Origin: Myxococcus sp.
Lineage (GTDB): Bacteria > Myxococcota > Myxococcia > Myxococcales > Myxococcaceae
Direction of reading: 5' to 3'
Assembly (NCBI GenBank): GCA_014879945.1
Contig: JACSRE010000184.1
Coordinates: 1 to 46,229 of the forward strand
DNA length: 46,229 nt
In this document: positions 1 through 8,013 of the stretch, in pieces
How the letters are laid out: each line of letters opens with the position of its first letter
Position numbering within the stretch: position 1 is the stretch's first letter
Notes under the pieces: generated by a model
What the model saw: only the letters and a program-made list of their open reading frames with translations
What the model was told of the DNA's origin: nothing
Databases searched by the model: none
Translations under genes and position numbers: made by a program

Positions 1-89
1 GCCACCGCCGTTCCGGCGCGTGTGGTGCAGACCCTCGCCCAGGCGCCACCGCCGTTCCGGCGCGTGTGGGGCAGACCCTCGCCCCAGGC
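1..89. repeat. Tandem direct repeat, two copies of about 44 bp
   Basis: Copy 1 is 1-44 and copy 2 is 45-89. They differ by one T-to-G change and one extra C in a C run. The array touches the left edge, so more copies may lie outside. The repeat sits upstream of the flavin oxidase start and overlaps no supported gene here. Confidence 0.85.
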
Positions 90-154
90 GTCATCGCCGA
101 TACGGTAAGCGCTGCACGCGCGAACTCGACGAGCGCTCCGGCCCGGCTCGGCGT

Positions 155-160
155 TAGCGT
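155..160 (+). promoter_or_regulatory. Candidate -10 hexamer, leaderless type
   Basis: TAGCGT ends 8 bases before the ATG at 168. There is no Shine-Dalgarno-like sequence between them and no convincing -35. The call rests on the same arrangement recurring at other operon starts in this window. Confidence 0.3.
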
Positions 161-167
161 GGGGCGC

Positions 168-1190
168 ATGAGCCCCGTGGTGATCGTCGGTGCCGGAGTC
201 TCTGGGCTGGCCTGCGCGCAGGCGCTGCGAGCCGCCGGTCGGCCCGTGGTGGTGCTGGAGCGCGCACGCGGCGTCGGCGGGCGGTGCGCCACGCGACGCG
301 TCGAGGGCGTTCCGCTCGACTTCGGGCCTACGTTCCTCCACGGGAGCGCCCCCGACTTCCTCGCGGCGGTGCGCGCGGCGTCGAGCGCTCCGCGGGGCGG
401 GTGGCCCACCATCGTCGAAGGGCAGGGGCAGCCGTGCCAGCCCGACGCGTTCACGCCTGGCGAGCAGCGCTTCGCCCTCGAAGAGGGGGTGGTCGCCTTC
501 CCTCGCGCGCTCGCGGCGGGCCTCGACGTGCGGCTCCAGCAGACGATCACCCGCCTCGAGCCCGCTGGCGAGCAGGTGCTGCTCGAGACCGCTGCCGGTG
601 AGGAGCACCAGGCGCCCGTGGTGGTGCTGGCGCTCGCCGCGGAGCAGTCGAGGAGCCTGCTGTCGACGATGAGCGCGCCCCCGCCGGTGGTGCGCGGCGC
701 CGCCGCGCTGCTGGGGCTCTCTCGCAGCCAGACGTGCCTGGCGCTCCTGGCGGTGTACCCCGAGGGCACGCCCGCGCCCCCGTGGCAGATCTGCTACCCC
801 CGCTCCTCGCGGGTGTTGCAGCTGGTGTCGCACGAGACGTCAAAGCGGCCGGCCGGCGGCCGGGTGGCGTTGGTGCTCCAGGGGCGGCCGGCCTGGTCGC
901 GCGCCCACCTCGACGACCCCGCGTGGAGCGACGCCCTGTTGGCCGAGGCCGGCGAGGTGGTGGGCCCGTGGGCCGCGACGCCGATGGCGCGCTCGGCGCA
1001 CCGCTGGCTCTACGCCCGCAGCGATCGCTCGTCGGAGCTGGTGGCGCCGCTGCTGCTGGAGCTGCCCGGCGGCGCGCAGGTCGGCGTGTGCGGAGACCGG
1101 TTCGCCCCTGGCGGCGGCGTCGAGGCGGCGTGGCACTCTGGGCGAGCGCTGGCGGCGCGCATCATCTCGCAGGCGATGGAGACGACATGA
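168..1190 (+). CDS. FAD/NAD(P)-dependent oxidoreductase, renalase-like flavin amine oxidase
   Basis: This 340-residue protein looks like a soluble flavoprotein of the amine oxidase/renalase group. The N-terminus is a Rossmann FAD-binding fold with VVIVGAGVSGLACAQAL and a following LERARGVGGR. The C-terminus has the second FAD contact, GVCGDRFAPGGGVEAAWHSG. The frame stays open upstream to 66, but that extension lacks homology-like character and runs into the tandem repeat, so I place the start at ATG 168 just before the dinucleotide-binding strand. The stop overlaps the ribA start (ATGA, 1187-1190), so the two genes are probably co-transcribed and translationally coupled. RibA begins flavin synthesis, which makes pairing with a flavoprotein sensible, but the substrate cannot be read from the sequence. 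Confidence 0.85.
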   Translation: MSPVVIVGAGVSGLACAQALRAAGRPVVVLERARGVGGRCATRRVEGVPLDFGPTFLHGSAPDFLAAVRAASSAPRGGWPTIVEGQGQPCQPDAFTPGEQRFALEEGVVAFPRALAAGLDVRLQQTITRLEPAGEQVLLETAAGEEHQAPVVVLALAAEQSRSLLSTMSAPPPVVRGAAALLGLSRSQTCLALLAVYPEGTPAPPWQICYPRSSRVLQLVSHETSKRPAGGRVALVLQGRPAWSRAHLDDPAWSDALLAEAGEVVGPWAATPMARSAHRWLYARSDRSSELVAPLLLELPGGAQVGVCGDRFAPGGGVEAAWHSGRALAARIISQAMETT

Positions 1191-1927
1191 CGATCGACGC
1201 GTTGAGCGCTCTGGTGGAGCGTGATCAGGACCACGAGTGCGGTGGCTTCGGGCGCACGGGGGCGTGCGTGAAGGTCGCCGCGGTGGCCGATCTGCCCAGC
1301 CGCTTTGGAACGTTCCGGTTGGTGGGGTTCTGGAACAACCGCGACGCCAAGGAGCACGTCGCCATGGTGGCGGGGGACGTGCTCAATGGCCACGACGTGC
1401 CCGTGCGCGTCCACTCGGAGTGCCTGACGGGTGAAGTGATGGGCTCGCTGCGCTGTGACTGCCGCGATCAGCTGACCGCCGGGCTCGAGGCGATCGCGCA
1501 GGCCGGGCGCGGGGTGCTCCTGTACATGCGGCAAGAGGGCCGGGGCATCGGGCTGCTGAACAAGATCCGCGCGTACGCGCTGCAGGACCAGGGGCTCGAC
1601 ACGGTGGAGGCCAACCTCGCCCTCGGCTTCCGTGACGACGAGCGGGACTACTCCATCGCCGCGCACATGCTGCACAGCCTCGACATCAAGTCGGTGAAGT
1701 TGATCACCAACAACCCCGAGAAGCTGCGGCAGCTCGCGGAGCACAAGGTGGTGGTGAGCGGCCGCATTCCACACCTCATTCCGCCGAACGAGTTCAACCG
1801 GTTCTATCTCCAGACCAAGGGCACGAAGAGCGGCCACCTGGACCTCGGCCGCACGCGCCTGGCGGAGCAGGGCGACAACGCTCAGGTCGAGGGGGCCGCC
1901 GCGGCCGGGCCCACGGAGAAGCCCTAG
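1187..1927 (+). CDS. ribA: GTP cyclohydrolase II
   Basis: Opens the imidazole ring of GTP to give the pyrimidine precursor of riboflavin, with release of formate and pyrophosphate. The protein is 246 residues. The zinc/catalytic segment HSECLTGEVMGSLRCDC carries the three expected cysteines, and LYMRQEGRGIGLL is the second family signature. Downstream GFRDDERDYSIAAHML and LITNNPEKL are also typical. There is no RibB (DHBP synthase) domain, so it is the stand-alone form. About 45 residues precede the canonical core and include two cysteines (DHECGGFGRTGAC), slightly longer than the usual family of about 200 residues. ATG 1187 overlaps the stop of the upstream flavoprotein. An open frame back to 734 is the antisense-phase shadow of that gene. 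Confidence 0.95.
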   Translation: MTIDALSALVERDQDHECGGFGRTGACVKVAAVADLPSRFGTFRLVGFWNNRDAKEHVAMVAGDVLNGHDVPVRVHSECLTGEVMGSLRCDCRDQLTAGLEAIAQAGRGVLLYMRQEGRGIGLLNKIRAYALQDQGLDTVEANLALGFRDDERDYSIAAHMLHSLDIKSVKLITNNPEKLRQLAEHKVVVSGRIPHLIPPNEFNRFYLQTKGTKSGHLDLGRTRLAEQGDNAQVEGAAAAGPTEKP

Positions 1928-1978
1928 GCCGAGGCGGGGGCGGGCCCTTCACCACCCGCTGCTCGAGCCGAGGGCGCC

Positions 1979-2077
1979 GGGCTCGACACCATCACCGAGG
2001 TCTTCGAGCGCTTCGTGGTCGACGCGCCTGGCTCGGCGGTCCTGGGCTGCCTGCTGTGCAACACCGCGGTCGAGCTG
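1979..2077 (+). pseudogene. Probable TetR-family regulator C-terminal remnant
   Basis: In the frame through 1979, about 33 codons read like the start of a TetR C-terminal ligand-binding domain: a helix TITEVFERFVVDA followed by GCLLCNTAVEL, which resembles the TetR-family GCLLxNTAVEL signature. No helix-turn-helix region precedes it and the sequence after position 2077 no longer resembles the family in any frame I read. I interpret the roughly 320-base space between ribA and the thioesterase gene as the eroded remains of such a regulator. A short intact protein starting at GTG 2015 cannot be excluded. Confidence 0.4.
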
Positions 2078-2248
2078 CGCCCTCGCGCCCAGGGGGGACG
2101 GGCGGCCGTGGCCAGCGCGCAGGAACCAGGCGTGGCACCTGAACGCCCCGTGGATGCGCCGGTGGGCAGCCCGGGAAGGGCCGAGGTTGGCGCGGCTGCC
2201 CCGCGATGGCCGCCACCTTCGTCGCGTCGCGCGCCCCTCGCCCGGGCC

Positions 2249-2764
2249 TTACGCAGCGGGCTGCTGCACCAGCGCCAGCCACCGCGCGCCGCGGTCCTTG
2301 CGGGCCAGGCGATCAGCCCGGCGCTCCATCGCGTCGGCGGCTGCGGCGCGCTCCGCCTCGTTCGCCGCGAGCAGCGCCGGGACCTGCAGCTTCTTCCCCT
2401 CATGGTCGAGCGCGACGAAGGTCAAGAGCGCGCTGGTGGTGAGCTTTCGCTCGCCGGTGTGTGGGTTCTCGCTGAAGACGGTGACGCCGATCTCCATCGA
2501 GGAGTTGAAGGCCGCGATCACCCTCGCCTTGAGCGTGACCGCCATGCCCACCGTGATCGGCGCGTGGAAGTGCAGGTCGTCCATCGAGGCCGTCACCACG
2601 GTCTGGCGACAGTGGCGCTGCGCACAGACGGCGGCGCAGATGTCGATCCACCCCATGACGCTGCCGCCGAACGCCGCGCCCAGCGCGTTCGCGTCGCCGG
2701 GCAACAACAGCTGCGTCATCTCGGTCACCGACTCAGAGGCCTGCTTGGGCTTCAGCTCGCTCAT
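2249..2764 (-). CDS. Acyl-CoA thioesterase, hotdog fold (YciA/BFIT-like)
   Basis: A 171-residue cytosolic protein expected to hydrolyse acyl-CoA to free acid and CoA. The segment GDANALGAAFGGSVMGWID matches the conserved loop and central helix of the YciA/acyl-CoA hydrolase hotdog family, including the N-terminal Asn and the Asp at its end. The following strands (TASMDDLHFHAPITVGM, LTTSALLTFVALD) are also family-like. Length fits a single-hotdog enzyme. Start is ATG at 2764 (on the minus strand). It converges on ribA across the TetR-like remnant. The chain-length preference is not evident. Confidence 0.85.
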   Translation of the reverse strand: MSELKPKQASESVTEMTQLLLPGDANALGAAFGGSVMGWIDICAAVCAQRHCRQTVVTASMDDLHFHAPITVGMAVTLKARVIAAFNSSMEIGVTVFSENPHTGERKLTTSALLTFVALDHEGKKLQVPALLAANEAERAAAADAMERRADRLARKDRGARWLALVQQPAA

Positions 2765-3032
2765 GCGATGCCCATAGTCACCCCAGGGGGGCGTCGGCCA
2801 GCAGGACGGCTTCCTGGTGAGGCTCAGCGAGAGTGTCCGCAGTGGGTTGGGCTGATGATTCCACGAGTGGCGTGGGGCGCGACGCAGCTGGAGGCGCGCC
2901 TTCAGCTGTTTTCTGCTTCGACGTCATGTGGTTGGACGGACGGGAGGAGGGGCGCGCGTGTCGGGCGCGGAGCTGCGCCTTGTCTTGCCTGCTACGCGGG
3001 CCAGCCGGCGCGGCCCAGAGGCGCGTCGCGCG
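2765..3032. other. Intergenic stretch, nothing recognised
   Basis: This 268-base region lies upstream of the minus-strand thioesterase gene and downstream of the FHA gene pair. I see no convincing small gene, RNA or terminator. On the minus strand, GACTAT ends 10 bases before the thioesterase ATG and may be its -10 element. Confidence 0.3.
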
Positions 3033-4259
3033 CTACGGCCCTGGGCGCTGCAGCCCGCTGGCGTGCAGCCTCAGAGACGGCTCCACGCGCACCACGAACC
3101 TGAAGCGCGTTCCGCGAGGCTCCTCGATGACGTCGCCCGGGAGCAGCCGCGTCGGGACGGCAGGGCGCCCGTTGAGCAGCACGCCGTGCTCGACCGGCAC
3201 CAGGCACCACTGCGGCGCCTCCTGTCGGATCATGAAGGTCTCTCGCACTCCCTCGCGCCGCACGCCCGGCGCCATCGCGCGGAGCCTTGTCGGGGTCGCG
3301 CCACCGACCCACACGCCGGTGTGGAGCGGGATTCGCCCGCCCTCGTGTGGCCCGATGATCTCGAACTGCACCGCCTGCGACCGTCGCTCGACCTCGAGCC
3401 AGGCGTGGCGCACCAGCGGCAGCACCTCGACGGGGGCGGTCTGGAGCCGTGGAAACCGGGCCGACAACCGATCGAGCAGCGCCTCGCGGAAGTGCGACGC
3501 GGGCAGCGGGGTCGAGAGGTAGCCGAGAGAGAGGGCCTCGAGCGCAGGGAACTCCGCGCCGCTCAACAGCCCTCGCAGCGCCGCCGCCGCGTCGCTCTGC
3601 AGCCGGCTCGGAGTCGGCATGGTCCAGGTGCAGAGATCGACGGTCAGCGTGCGCAGCCACCGGCAGACGCGCAGCGACGCGAGGCGGCCGAGCAGATCGA
3701 CGTCTTGAAAGGTCGCGTCGCTCGTGCACCGCACCCGCGCGTGCTCCACCAGCCCTGCGCGCCAGTCGAGCTCGACCCGCCCCGCTTCACAGAGCGGCGC
3801 CAGCCCCTCGAGGCACGCCGCGTCGACCACGCCGGTCGTCAGCTGCTCGCCAAGCCCGTCACCGCGCTCGCTCAGCCGGTCAGCCCAGACCTGCCGGGCG
3901 TGCGGGTCGTGCGGCGTCTGGTCGAGCGCGCCCTCGGCGTCGGGGTCGCGGTGCTCGACCCGGTCGAGGAAGACCAGCAGCGTGCCGTAGAGATCGATGA
4001 CGTCGCCGTGAACGAGCCGCGCCCGCGTGGTGCGATGCCCGTTGACCCAGGTGCCGCTCGAGGAGTTCCGGTCCTCCACCGTCCACCCGTCTGGCCCCCG
4101 CACCAGCACGCAGTGCACCCGCGCGACCTGCTGCGCCGAGATCGAGATGGCGTTCTGCTTGGTCCGCCCGATGCTGACCCGATCGGCGTCGTCAGGCAGC
4201 TCGAGGCGCTCGCTCTCGAAGGTCTCGAGATCGACGCGCTTGAGCCACGCGGGCGTCAC
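3033..4259 (-). CDS. FHA-domain protein with degenerate TIGR02996-like segment (paralogue 2)
   Basis: A 408-residue protein with an N-terminal forkhead-associated domain (residues about 5-100). The FHA core has Gly31-Arg32, Arg47/His49 and NSSSGTWVNG, so phosphothreonine binding is plausible although the canonical SxxH serine is replaced. Residues about 117-140 (WADRLSERGDGLGEQL) look like a decayed TIGR02996 repeat-companion domain. The middle, rich in leucine (LEALSLGYLS), recalls leucine-rich-repeat scaffolds. The C-terminal 110 residues look like a second FHA-like beta sandwich with LLNGRPAVPTRLLPGDVIEE. It starts at GTG 4259, overlapping the stop of the upstream paralogue (4256-4258), so the two form one operon. 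No signal peptide or membrane segment is seen. Likely a scaffold in Ser/Thr kinase signalling; partner unknown. Confidence 0.75.
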   Translation of the reverse strand: MTPAWLKRVDLETFESERLELPDDADRVSIGRTKQNAISISAQQVARVHCVLVRGPDGWTVEDRNSSSGTWVNGHRTTRARLVHGDVIDLYGTLLVFLDRVEHRDPDAEGALDQTPHDPHARQVWADRLSERGDGLGEQLTTGVVDAACLEGLAPLCEAGRVELDWRAGLVEHARVRCTSDATFQDVDLLGRLASLRVCRWLRTLTVDLCTWTMPTPSRLQSDAAAALRGLLSGAEFPALEALSLGYLSTPLPASHFREALLDRLSARFPRLQTAPVEVLPLVRHAWLEVERRSQAVQFEIIGPHEGGRIPLHTGVWVGGATPTRLRAMAPGVRREGVRETFMIRQEAPQWCLVPVEHGVLLNGRPAVPTRLLPGDVIEEPRGTRFRFVVRVEPSLRLHASGLQRPGP

Positions 4260-5431
4260 GGGAGCACCTCGAAGCGAAAGGTGCCGGCGCCCTGAATGCC
4301 GATCAGATCGCCCGGCAGCAGTTGGTACACCGAGGTGGTGTGGTTGTTGACGCGCACCTCACCGCGCAGGCGCCCCGCGAAGAGCTTCCACGAGCCGTCA
4401 CCCGGCGCGAAGTGACAAGGGTTGCCGTCGGCGATGAAGGGAATGCCCGGGGGCGACTCGAAGTGGAGCTGGGTGTGCGTGCCTCGGCGAACCCTTGTCA
4501 CCTGGGTGAGGGGGCGAAAGCCCTCGGTCACGCCGATCAGCCGCGCGCCGTCGACGGTCGAGAGCACCCGCAGGCGGGCGTGGCGAACGCTCGCGAAGAC
4601 GTCTTGCCCTCTCAGCCGGGGCACGCGCTGGGCCAGCTCCTCGATGCACGACAGGCGCTGGGAGCGGTCTCCGAGGCGGTAGCCGAGCGACAGGCGCTCG
4701 AGGGTGGCCGGCACCGTGGGCAGGCTCGCGATGAGGCGCTGCGCGTCGATCAGCTCGTCGAGCTCGAGGGGGCGTGGGCCCGCGCGCAGCCTGGGCACGT
4801 CGATCACCAGCTCGCGCAGGAACTGGGCGACGCGGGTGCGCAGCAGCGTGCTGACGGCGTCGTGCCAGTCGTAGGGTAGCTGGCCGACCACCTGGCGAAA
4901 CGTCGCGCGGCGGGCCAGGCCCAGGTGCCAGTCGATCTCGAGCTCGCCCTGGAACAGGCGCTCGCCGAGGGGGCCCAGCCATGAGGCGTGATCGAGGCGC
5001 CCACCGCTGCGCGCCGCCGCCATGCGCTCGCCCAGCGGGTCCCCGCGCTCCAGCAGCCAGTCGGCGTACACCAGCCACGGCTCGAGCGCGTCGGGCTCGC
5101 GGGCGATGGCGTCTCGCAACAGTGGGTCGTCGGCGCGCACCTCGGAGCGGAACCTGAGCTCGACCCGCCCGAACTGGAGCAGATCGCCGTCGAAGAGGGC
5201 GCGCGGGTACCGAATGGGCCTGCCGTTGACCTTCGTGCCCGCCTCGGTGCCCAGGTCCTTCACGCGCCAGAAGACGCCGTCGCTCGACACCTCGCAGTGC
5301 CGGGCCGAGACCAGCGCGTCATCGAAGACGAGCGTGCACTTCGGAGAGCGGCCGTAGACCATCACCGACTTGCCCTCGGGCAGGTCGATGACGTCTCCAG
5401 GAGGGTTGAGCCGCTCGAACCAGCACTTCAC
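4256..5431 (-). CDS. FHA-domain protein with TIGR02996 domain (paralogue 1)
   Basis: A 391-residue protein with the same layout as its downstream neighbour. The FHA domain (about 5-97) has Gly27-Arg28, SARH at 42-45 and TKVNG at 66-70. Residues about 104-137 match the TIGR02996 repeat-companion domain well (EPWLVYADWLLERGDPLGER). The centre has a leucine-rich patch (LERLSLGYRLGD). The last 110 residues end in a second FHA-like fold with VNNHTTSVYQLLPGDLIGI. The start is GTG 5431, preceded 7 bases upstream by CATGAT on the minus strand (5438-5443), consistent with leaderless initiation. The pair probably arose by tandem duplication, with this copy keeping the better preserved TIGR02996 segment. 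Confidence 0.78.
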   Translation of the reverse strand: MKCWFERLNPPGDVIDLPEGKSVMVYGRSPKCTLVFDDALVSARHCEVSSDGVFWRVKDLGTEAGTKVNGRPIRYPRALFDGDLLQFGRVELRFRSEVRADDPLLRDAIAREPDALEPWLVYADWLLERGDPLGERMAAARSGGRLDHASWLGPLGERLFQGELEIDWHLGLARRATFRQVVGQLPYDWHDAVSTLLRTRVAQFLRELVIDVPRLRAGPRPLELDELIDAQRLIASLPTVPATLERLSLGYRLGDRSQRLSCIEELAQRVPRLRGQDVFASVRHARLRVLSTVDGARLIGVTEGFRPLTQVTRVRRGTHTQLHFESPPGIPFIADGNPCHFAPGDGSWKLFAGRLRGEVRVNNHTTSVYQLLPGDLIGIQGAGTFRFEVLP

Positions 5432-5463
5432 CCCGGCATCATGCGCTCAGGGCGAGGCGCGGG

Positions 5464-7302
5464 TCACTCCTCCTTCTCGCGCTTGTGCTCGCGCTCGGCG
5501 CGGTACCGGTCGTTGAAGCCCAGCATGCGCTTGCGCAGCCGAATCGACTTCGGCGTGACCTCGACCAGCTCGTCCGAGCCGATCCACTCCAGCGCCTTCT
5601 CGAGGCCCATCTCGACGGGGGGCGTCAGCACCACGTTCTCGTCGCGGCCGGCGGCGCGAATGTTGGTGAGCTTCTTCTCGCGGCTGGCGTTGACGTCGAG
5701 ATCGTTGGGGTGCGCGTGCTCGCCGATGATCATGCCCTCGTAGAGGGGCACGCCGGGGCCGACGAAGAGCTTGCCGCGCTCCTGAATCGAGAAGAGCGCG
5801 TAGGGAATGGAGTCGCCGATGCGGTCGGCGATCATGGCGCCGTTGGAGCGACGGGGGATGTAGCCCATGTGCGGCTCCCAGCCGTCGAACTGCGACGACA
5901 TGAGGCCTTCGCCCTTGGTGATGGTGAGGTACTGGCTGCGGAAGCCGACCAGGCCGCGCGCGGGGATGCGGTAGGTGACGCGGGTGCGCCCGCCGCCCAG
6001 CTGCACCATGTCGACCATGCGGCCACGGCGGGGCCCGAGGCGCTCGGTGACGATGCCGATGGCCGTCTCGGGCAGGTCGCAGATCACCAGCTCCATCGGC
6101 TCGTGCTTGACGCCGTCGATCTCTTTGATGATCGGCTCGGGGTTCGAGGCGGTCAGCTCGAAGCCCTCGCGGCGCATGGTCTCGATGATCACGGCGAGCT
6201 GGAGCTCGCCACGGGCCACCACACGGAAGGCGTCGGGGCTCTCGGTGTCTTCGACGCGAATCGAGACGTTGCGGTACGACTCCTTCTGGAGGCGGTCGCG
6301 CAGGTTCCGCGAGGTGACGTATTTGCCCTCTTTGCCGGCGTAGGGCCCGTCGTTGACGCGGAAGACCATCATCATGGTCGGCTCATCGACCTTGATGCGG
6401 GGCAGGGGCTTGGGGTTCTCGGGCGAGGTGATGGTGTCGCCGATCGACATGCCCTCGATGCCCGCGACGCAGACGATCTCGCCCGGGCCGGCGTCGGTGA
6501 TCTCGACGCGCTTGAGGCCCGAGAAGCCGTAGAGCTTGACGATCTTGCCCTGCTCGACCTTGCCGCCTTCGCGACAGATGGCGACCGGCATGTTGGGGGC
6601 GAGGCGACCGGAGCTCATGCGGCCGATGCCGATGCGGCCGACGTAGTCGTCGTAGTCGAGGTTGGCGATCAGCAACTGGGTCGGGTTGCCCTCGACCGGC
6701 GCCGGCGGAGGCGAGATGTGCTCGACGATCTTGTCGAACAGCGGCTGCAGGTTGGGGCTGGGCTCGTCGAGCTTGAGCGACGCCTTGCCCTCGCGCGCGA
6801 TGGCGTAGATGACGGGGAACTCGAGGTCTTTCTCTTCGGCGCCGAGGTCGATGTAGAGCGAGTAGACGGCGTCGAGCACGTCGGGGGCGCGCGCGTCTTT
6901 GCGGTCGATCTTGTTGATGACCAGCATGGTCTTGAGGCCCAGCGCGAGCGCCTTCGAGAGCACGAACCGGGTCTGCGGCAGGGGCCCTTCGGCCGCGTCC
7001 ACCAGCAGGAGCACGCCGTCGACCATGCGCAGGCCGCGCTCGACCTCACCGCCGAAGTCGGCGTGGCCAGGCGTGTCGACGATGTTGATCTGGTGGTCCT
7101 TCCACAAGATGGCCGTGTTCTTGGCCATGATGGTGATGCCCTTCTCGCGCTCGAGATCGTTCGAGTCCATCACGCGCTCGGCGACGTGCTCGTTGGAGCG
7201 GAAGGCGCCGCCCTGCTTCAACATGAAATCGACGAGGGTGGTCTTGCCGTGGTCGACGTGGGCGACGATGGCGATGTTGCGGATCTTTTCGCGGGGAAAC
7301 AT
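5464..7302 (-). CDS. typA: Ribosome-associated GTPase TypA/BipA
   Basis: A 612-residue translational GTPase related to EF-G that acts on the 50S subunit during assembly and stress or cold adaptation. Near the N-terminus are the G1 loop AHVDHGKTT, the switch region with [12 protein letters not shown], the G3 [14 protein letters not shown] and the G4 NKID. The C-terminal TypA-specific domain is recognisable from [14 protein letters not shown] onwards, and the protein ends in the usual basic tail. Length is normal for the family. The open frame runs much further upstream (to 9000), but [15 protein letters not shown] is the expected N-terminus, so I start at ATG 7302. AGAGG about 8 bases upstream can act as a ribosome binding site. 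Confidence 0.96.
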   Translation of the reverse strand: MFPREKIRNIAIVAHVDHGKTTLVDFMLKQGGAFRSNEHVAERVMDSNDLEREKGITIMAKNTAILWKDHQINIVDTPGHADFGGEVERGLRMVDGVLLLVDAAEGPLPQTRFVLSKALALGLKTMLVINKIDRKDARAPDVLDAVYSLYIDLGAEEKDLEFPVIYAIAREGKASLKLDEPSPNLQPLFDKIVEHISPPPAPVEGNPTQLLIANLDYDDYVGRIGIGRMSSGRLAPNMPVAICREGGKVEQGKIVKLYGFSGLKRVEITDAGPGEIVCVAGIEGMSIGDTITSPENPKPLPRIKVDEPTMMMVFRVNDGPYAGKEGKYVTSRNLRDRLQKESYRNVSIRVEDTESPDAFRVVARGELQLAVIIETMRREGFELTASNPEPIIKEIDGVKHEPMELVICDLPETAIGIVTERLGPRRGRMVDMVQLGGGRTRVTYRIPARGLVGFRSQYLTITKGEGLMSSQFDGWEPHMGYIPRRSNGAMIADRIGDSIPYALFSIQERGKLFVGPGVPLYEGMIIGEHAHPNDLDVNASREKKLTNIRAAGRDENVVLTPPVEMGLEKALEWIGSDELVEVTPKSIRLRKRMLGFNDRYRAEREHKREKEE

Positions 7303-7395
7303 GGCGCGGCCTCTACACGGGTTGCGGGGGGATGAATAGAGGTACGACGGTTCCCCTTGCCGGTCGTCTCGCCAGGCCATAGGCGGCGCCGACCC

Positions 7396-8013
7396 ATGCT
7401 GCTCCCGATTCACGCCGTACCCGCCCTCCACTCGGTGGACAGCGAGATCTTCACCCTGCGGTACTACCAGGCCTGCATGCAGTGCACGTTCTGCAGCGAC
7501 AGCTGCTGCCAGTACGGCTGCGACGTCAACTCGGGCGAGCGCGATCAGCTGCTGGCGATGAAGGCCGAGCTCGAGCCGTTCCTCGGCATTCCCAGCAGCG
7601 AGTGGTTCAAGCCCGAGGTGTACGAAGACCCCGAGTACCCCACCGGCAAGTTCGTACGCTCGAACACCCGGAAGGGCGCCTGCGTCTTCTTGAGCAAGAG
7701 TGGGCGGGGCTGCGGCATTCACGCCTTCGCGCTGGCCACCGGCCGCGACTACCACCCGTTCAAGCCGATGGTGTGCTGGCTGTTCCCCATCTGCTGGGAC
7801 AAGGGCGTGATGCGGCCCAACTCCGACGTGAAGGACGATCTCGTCTGCGCCGGCACCGGGCCCAGCCTGTACGACGGCGCGCGGGACGAGCTGAGGATCG
7901 CCTTCGGTGACGCGCTGATCGCAGAGCTCGACGCGCTCAAGGCAAAGGTGGACGCGGGGCAGCTCGCCGTCAGCCAGACGGTGCGCGCGGTGCTGGCCGA
8001 GGAGACGGCCTAG
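7396..8013 (+). CDS. YkgJ/DUF3109-like cysteine-cluster protein
   Basis: A 205-residue soluble protein of the zinc/iron-chelating cysteine-cluster type. The N-terminal third has a dense cluster, ACMQCTFCSDSCCQYGCD, and later cysteines occur in GACVF, GCGIH and VCWLFPICW. This pattern resembles the YkgJ (UPF0153) and DUF3109 groups, thought to bind a metal or Fe-S centre; the function is unknown. A TTG at 7357 is in frame, but the residues before MLLPIHA are low-complexity and arginine-rich, so ATG 7396 is preferred. Its stop overlaps the stop of the convergent rhomboid gene by four bases. Confidence 0.75.
   Translation: MLLPIHAVPALHSVDSEIFTLRYYQACMQCTFCSDSCCQYGCDVNSGERDQLLAMKAELEPFLGIPSSEWFKPEVYEDPEYPTGKFVRSNTRKGACVFLSKSGRGCGIHAFALATGRDYHPFKPMVCWLFPICWDKGVMRPNSDVKDDLVCAGTGPSLYDGARDELRIAFGDALIAELDALKAKVDAGQLAVSQTVRAVLAEETA

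Noticed and set aside
1987-2403. Minus-strand open frames over the ribA-thioesterase gap
   Set aside because: Arg/Ala/Pro-rich with no recognisable motif; the plus-strand TetR-like signature explains the region better.
7310-7342. CCTCTA / TAGAGG inverted repeat between typA and the cysteine-cluster gene
   Set aside because: Only six base pairs with a 21-base loop; expected by chance and partly the typA ribosome binding site.
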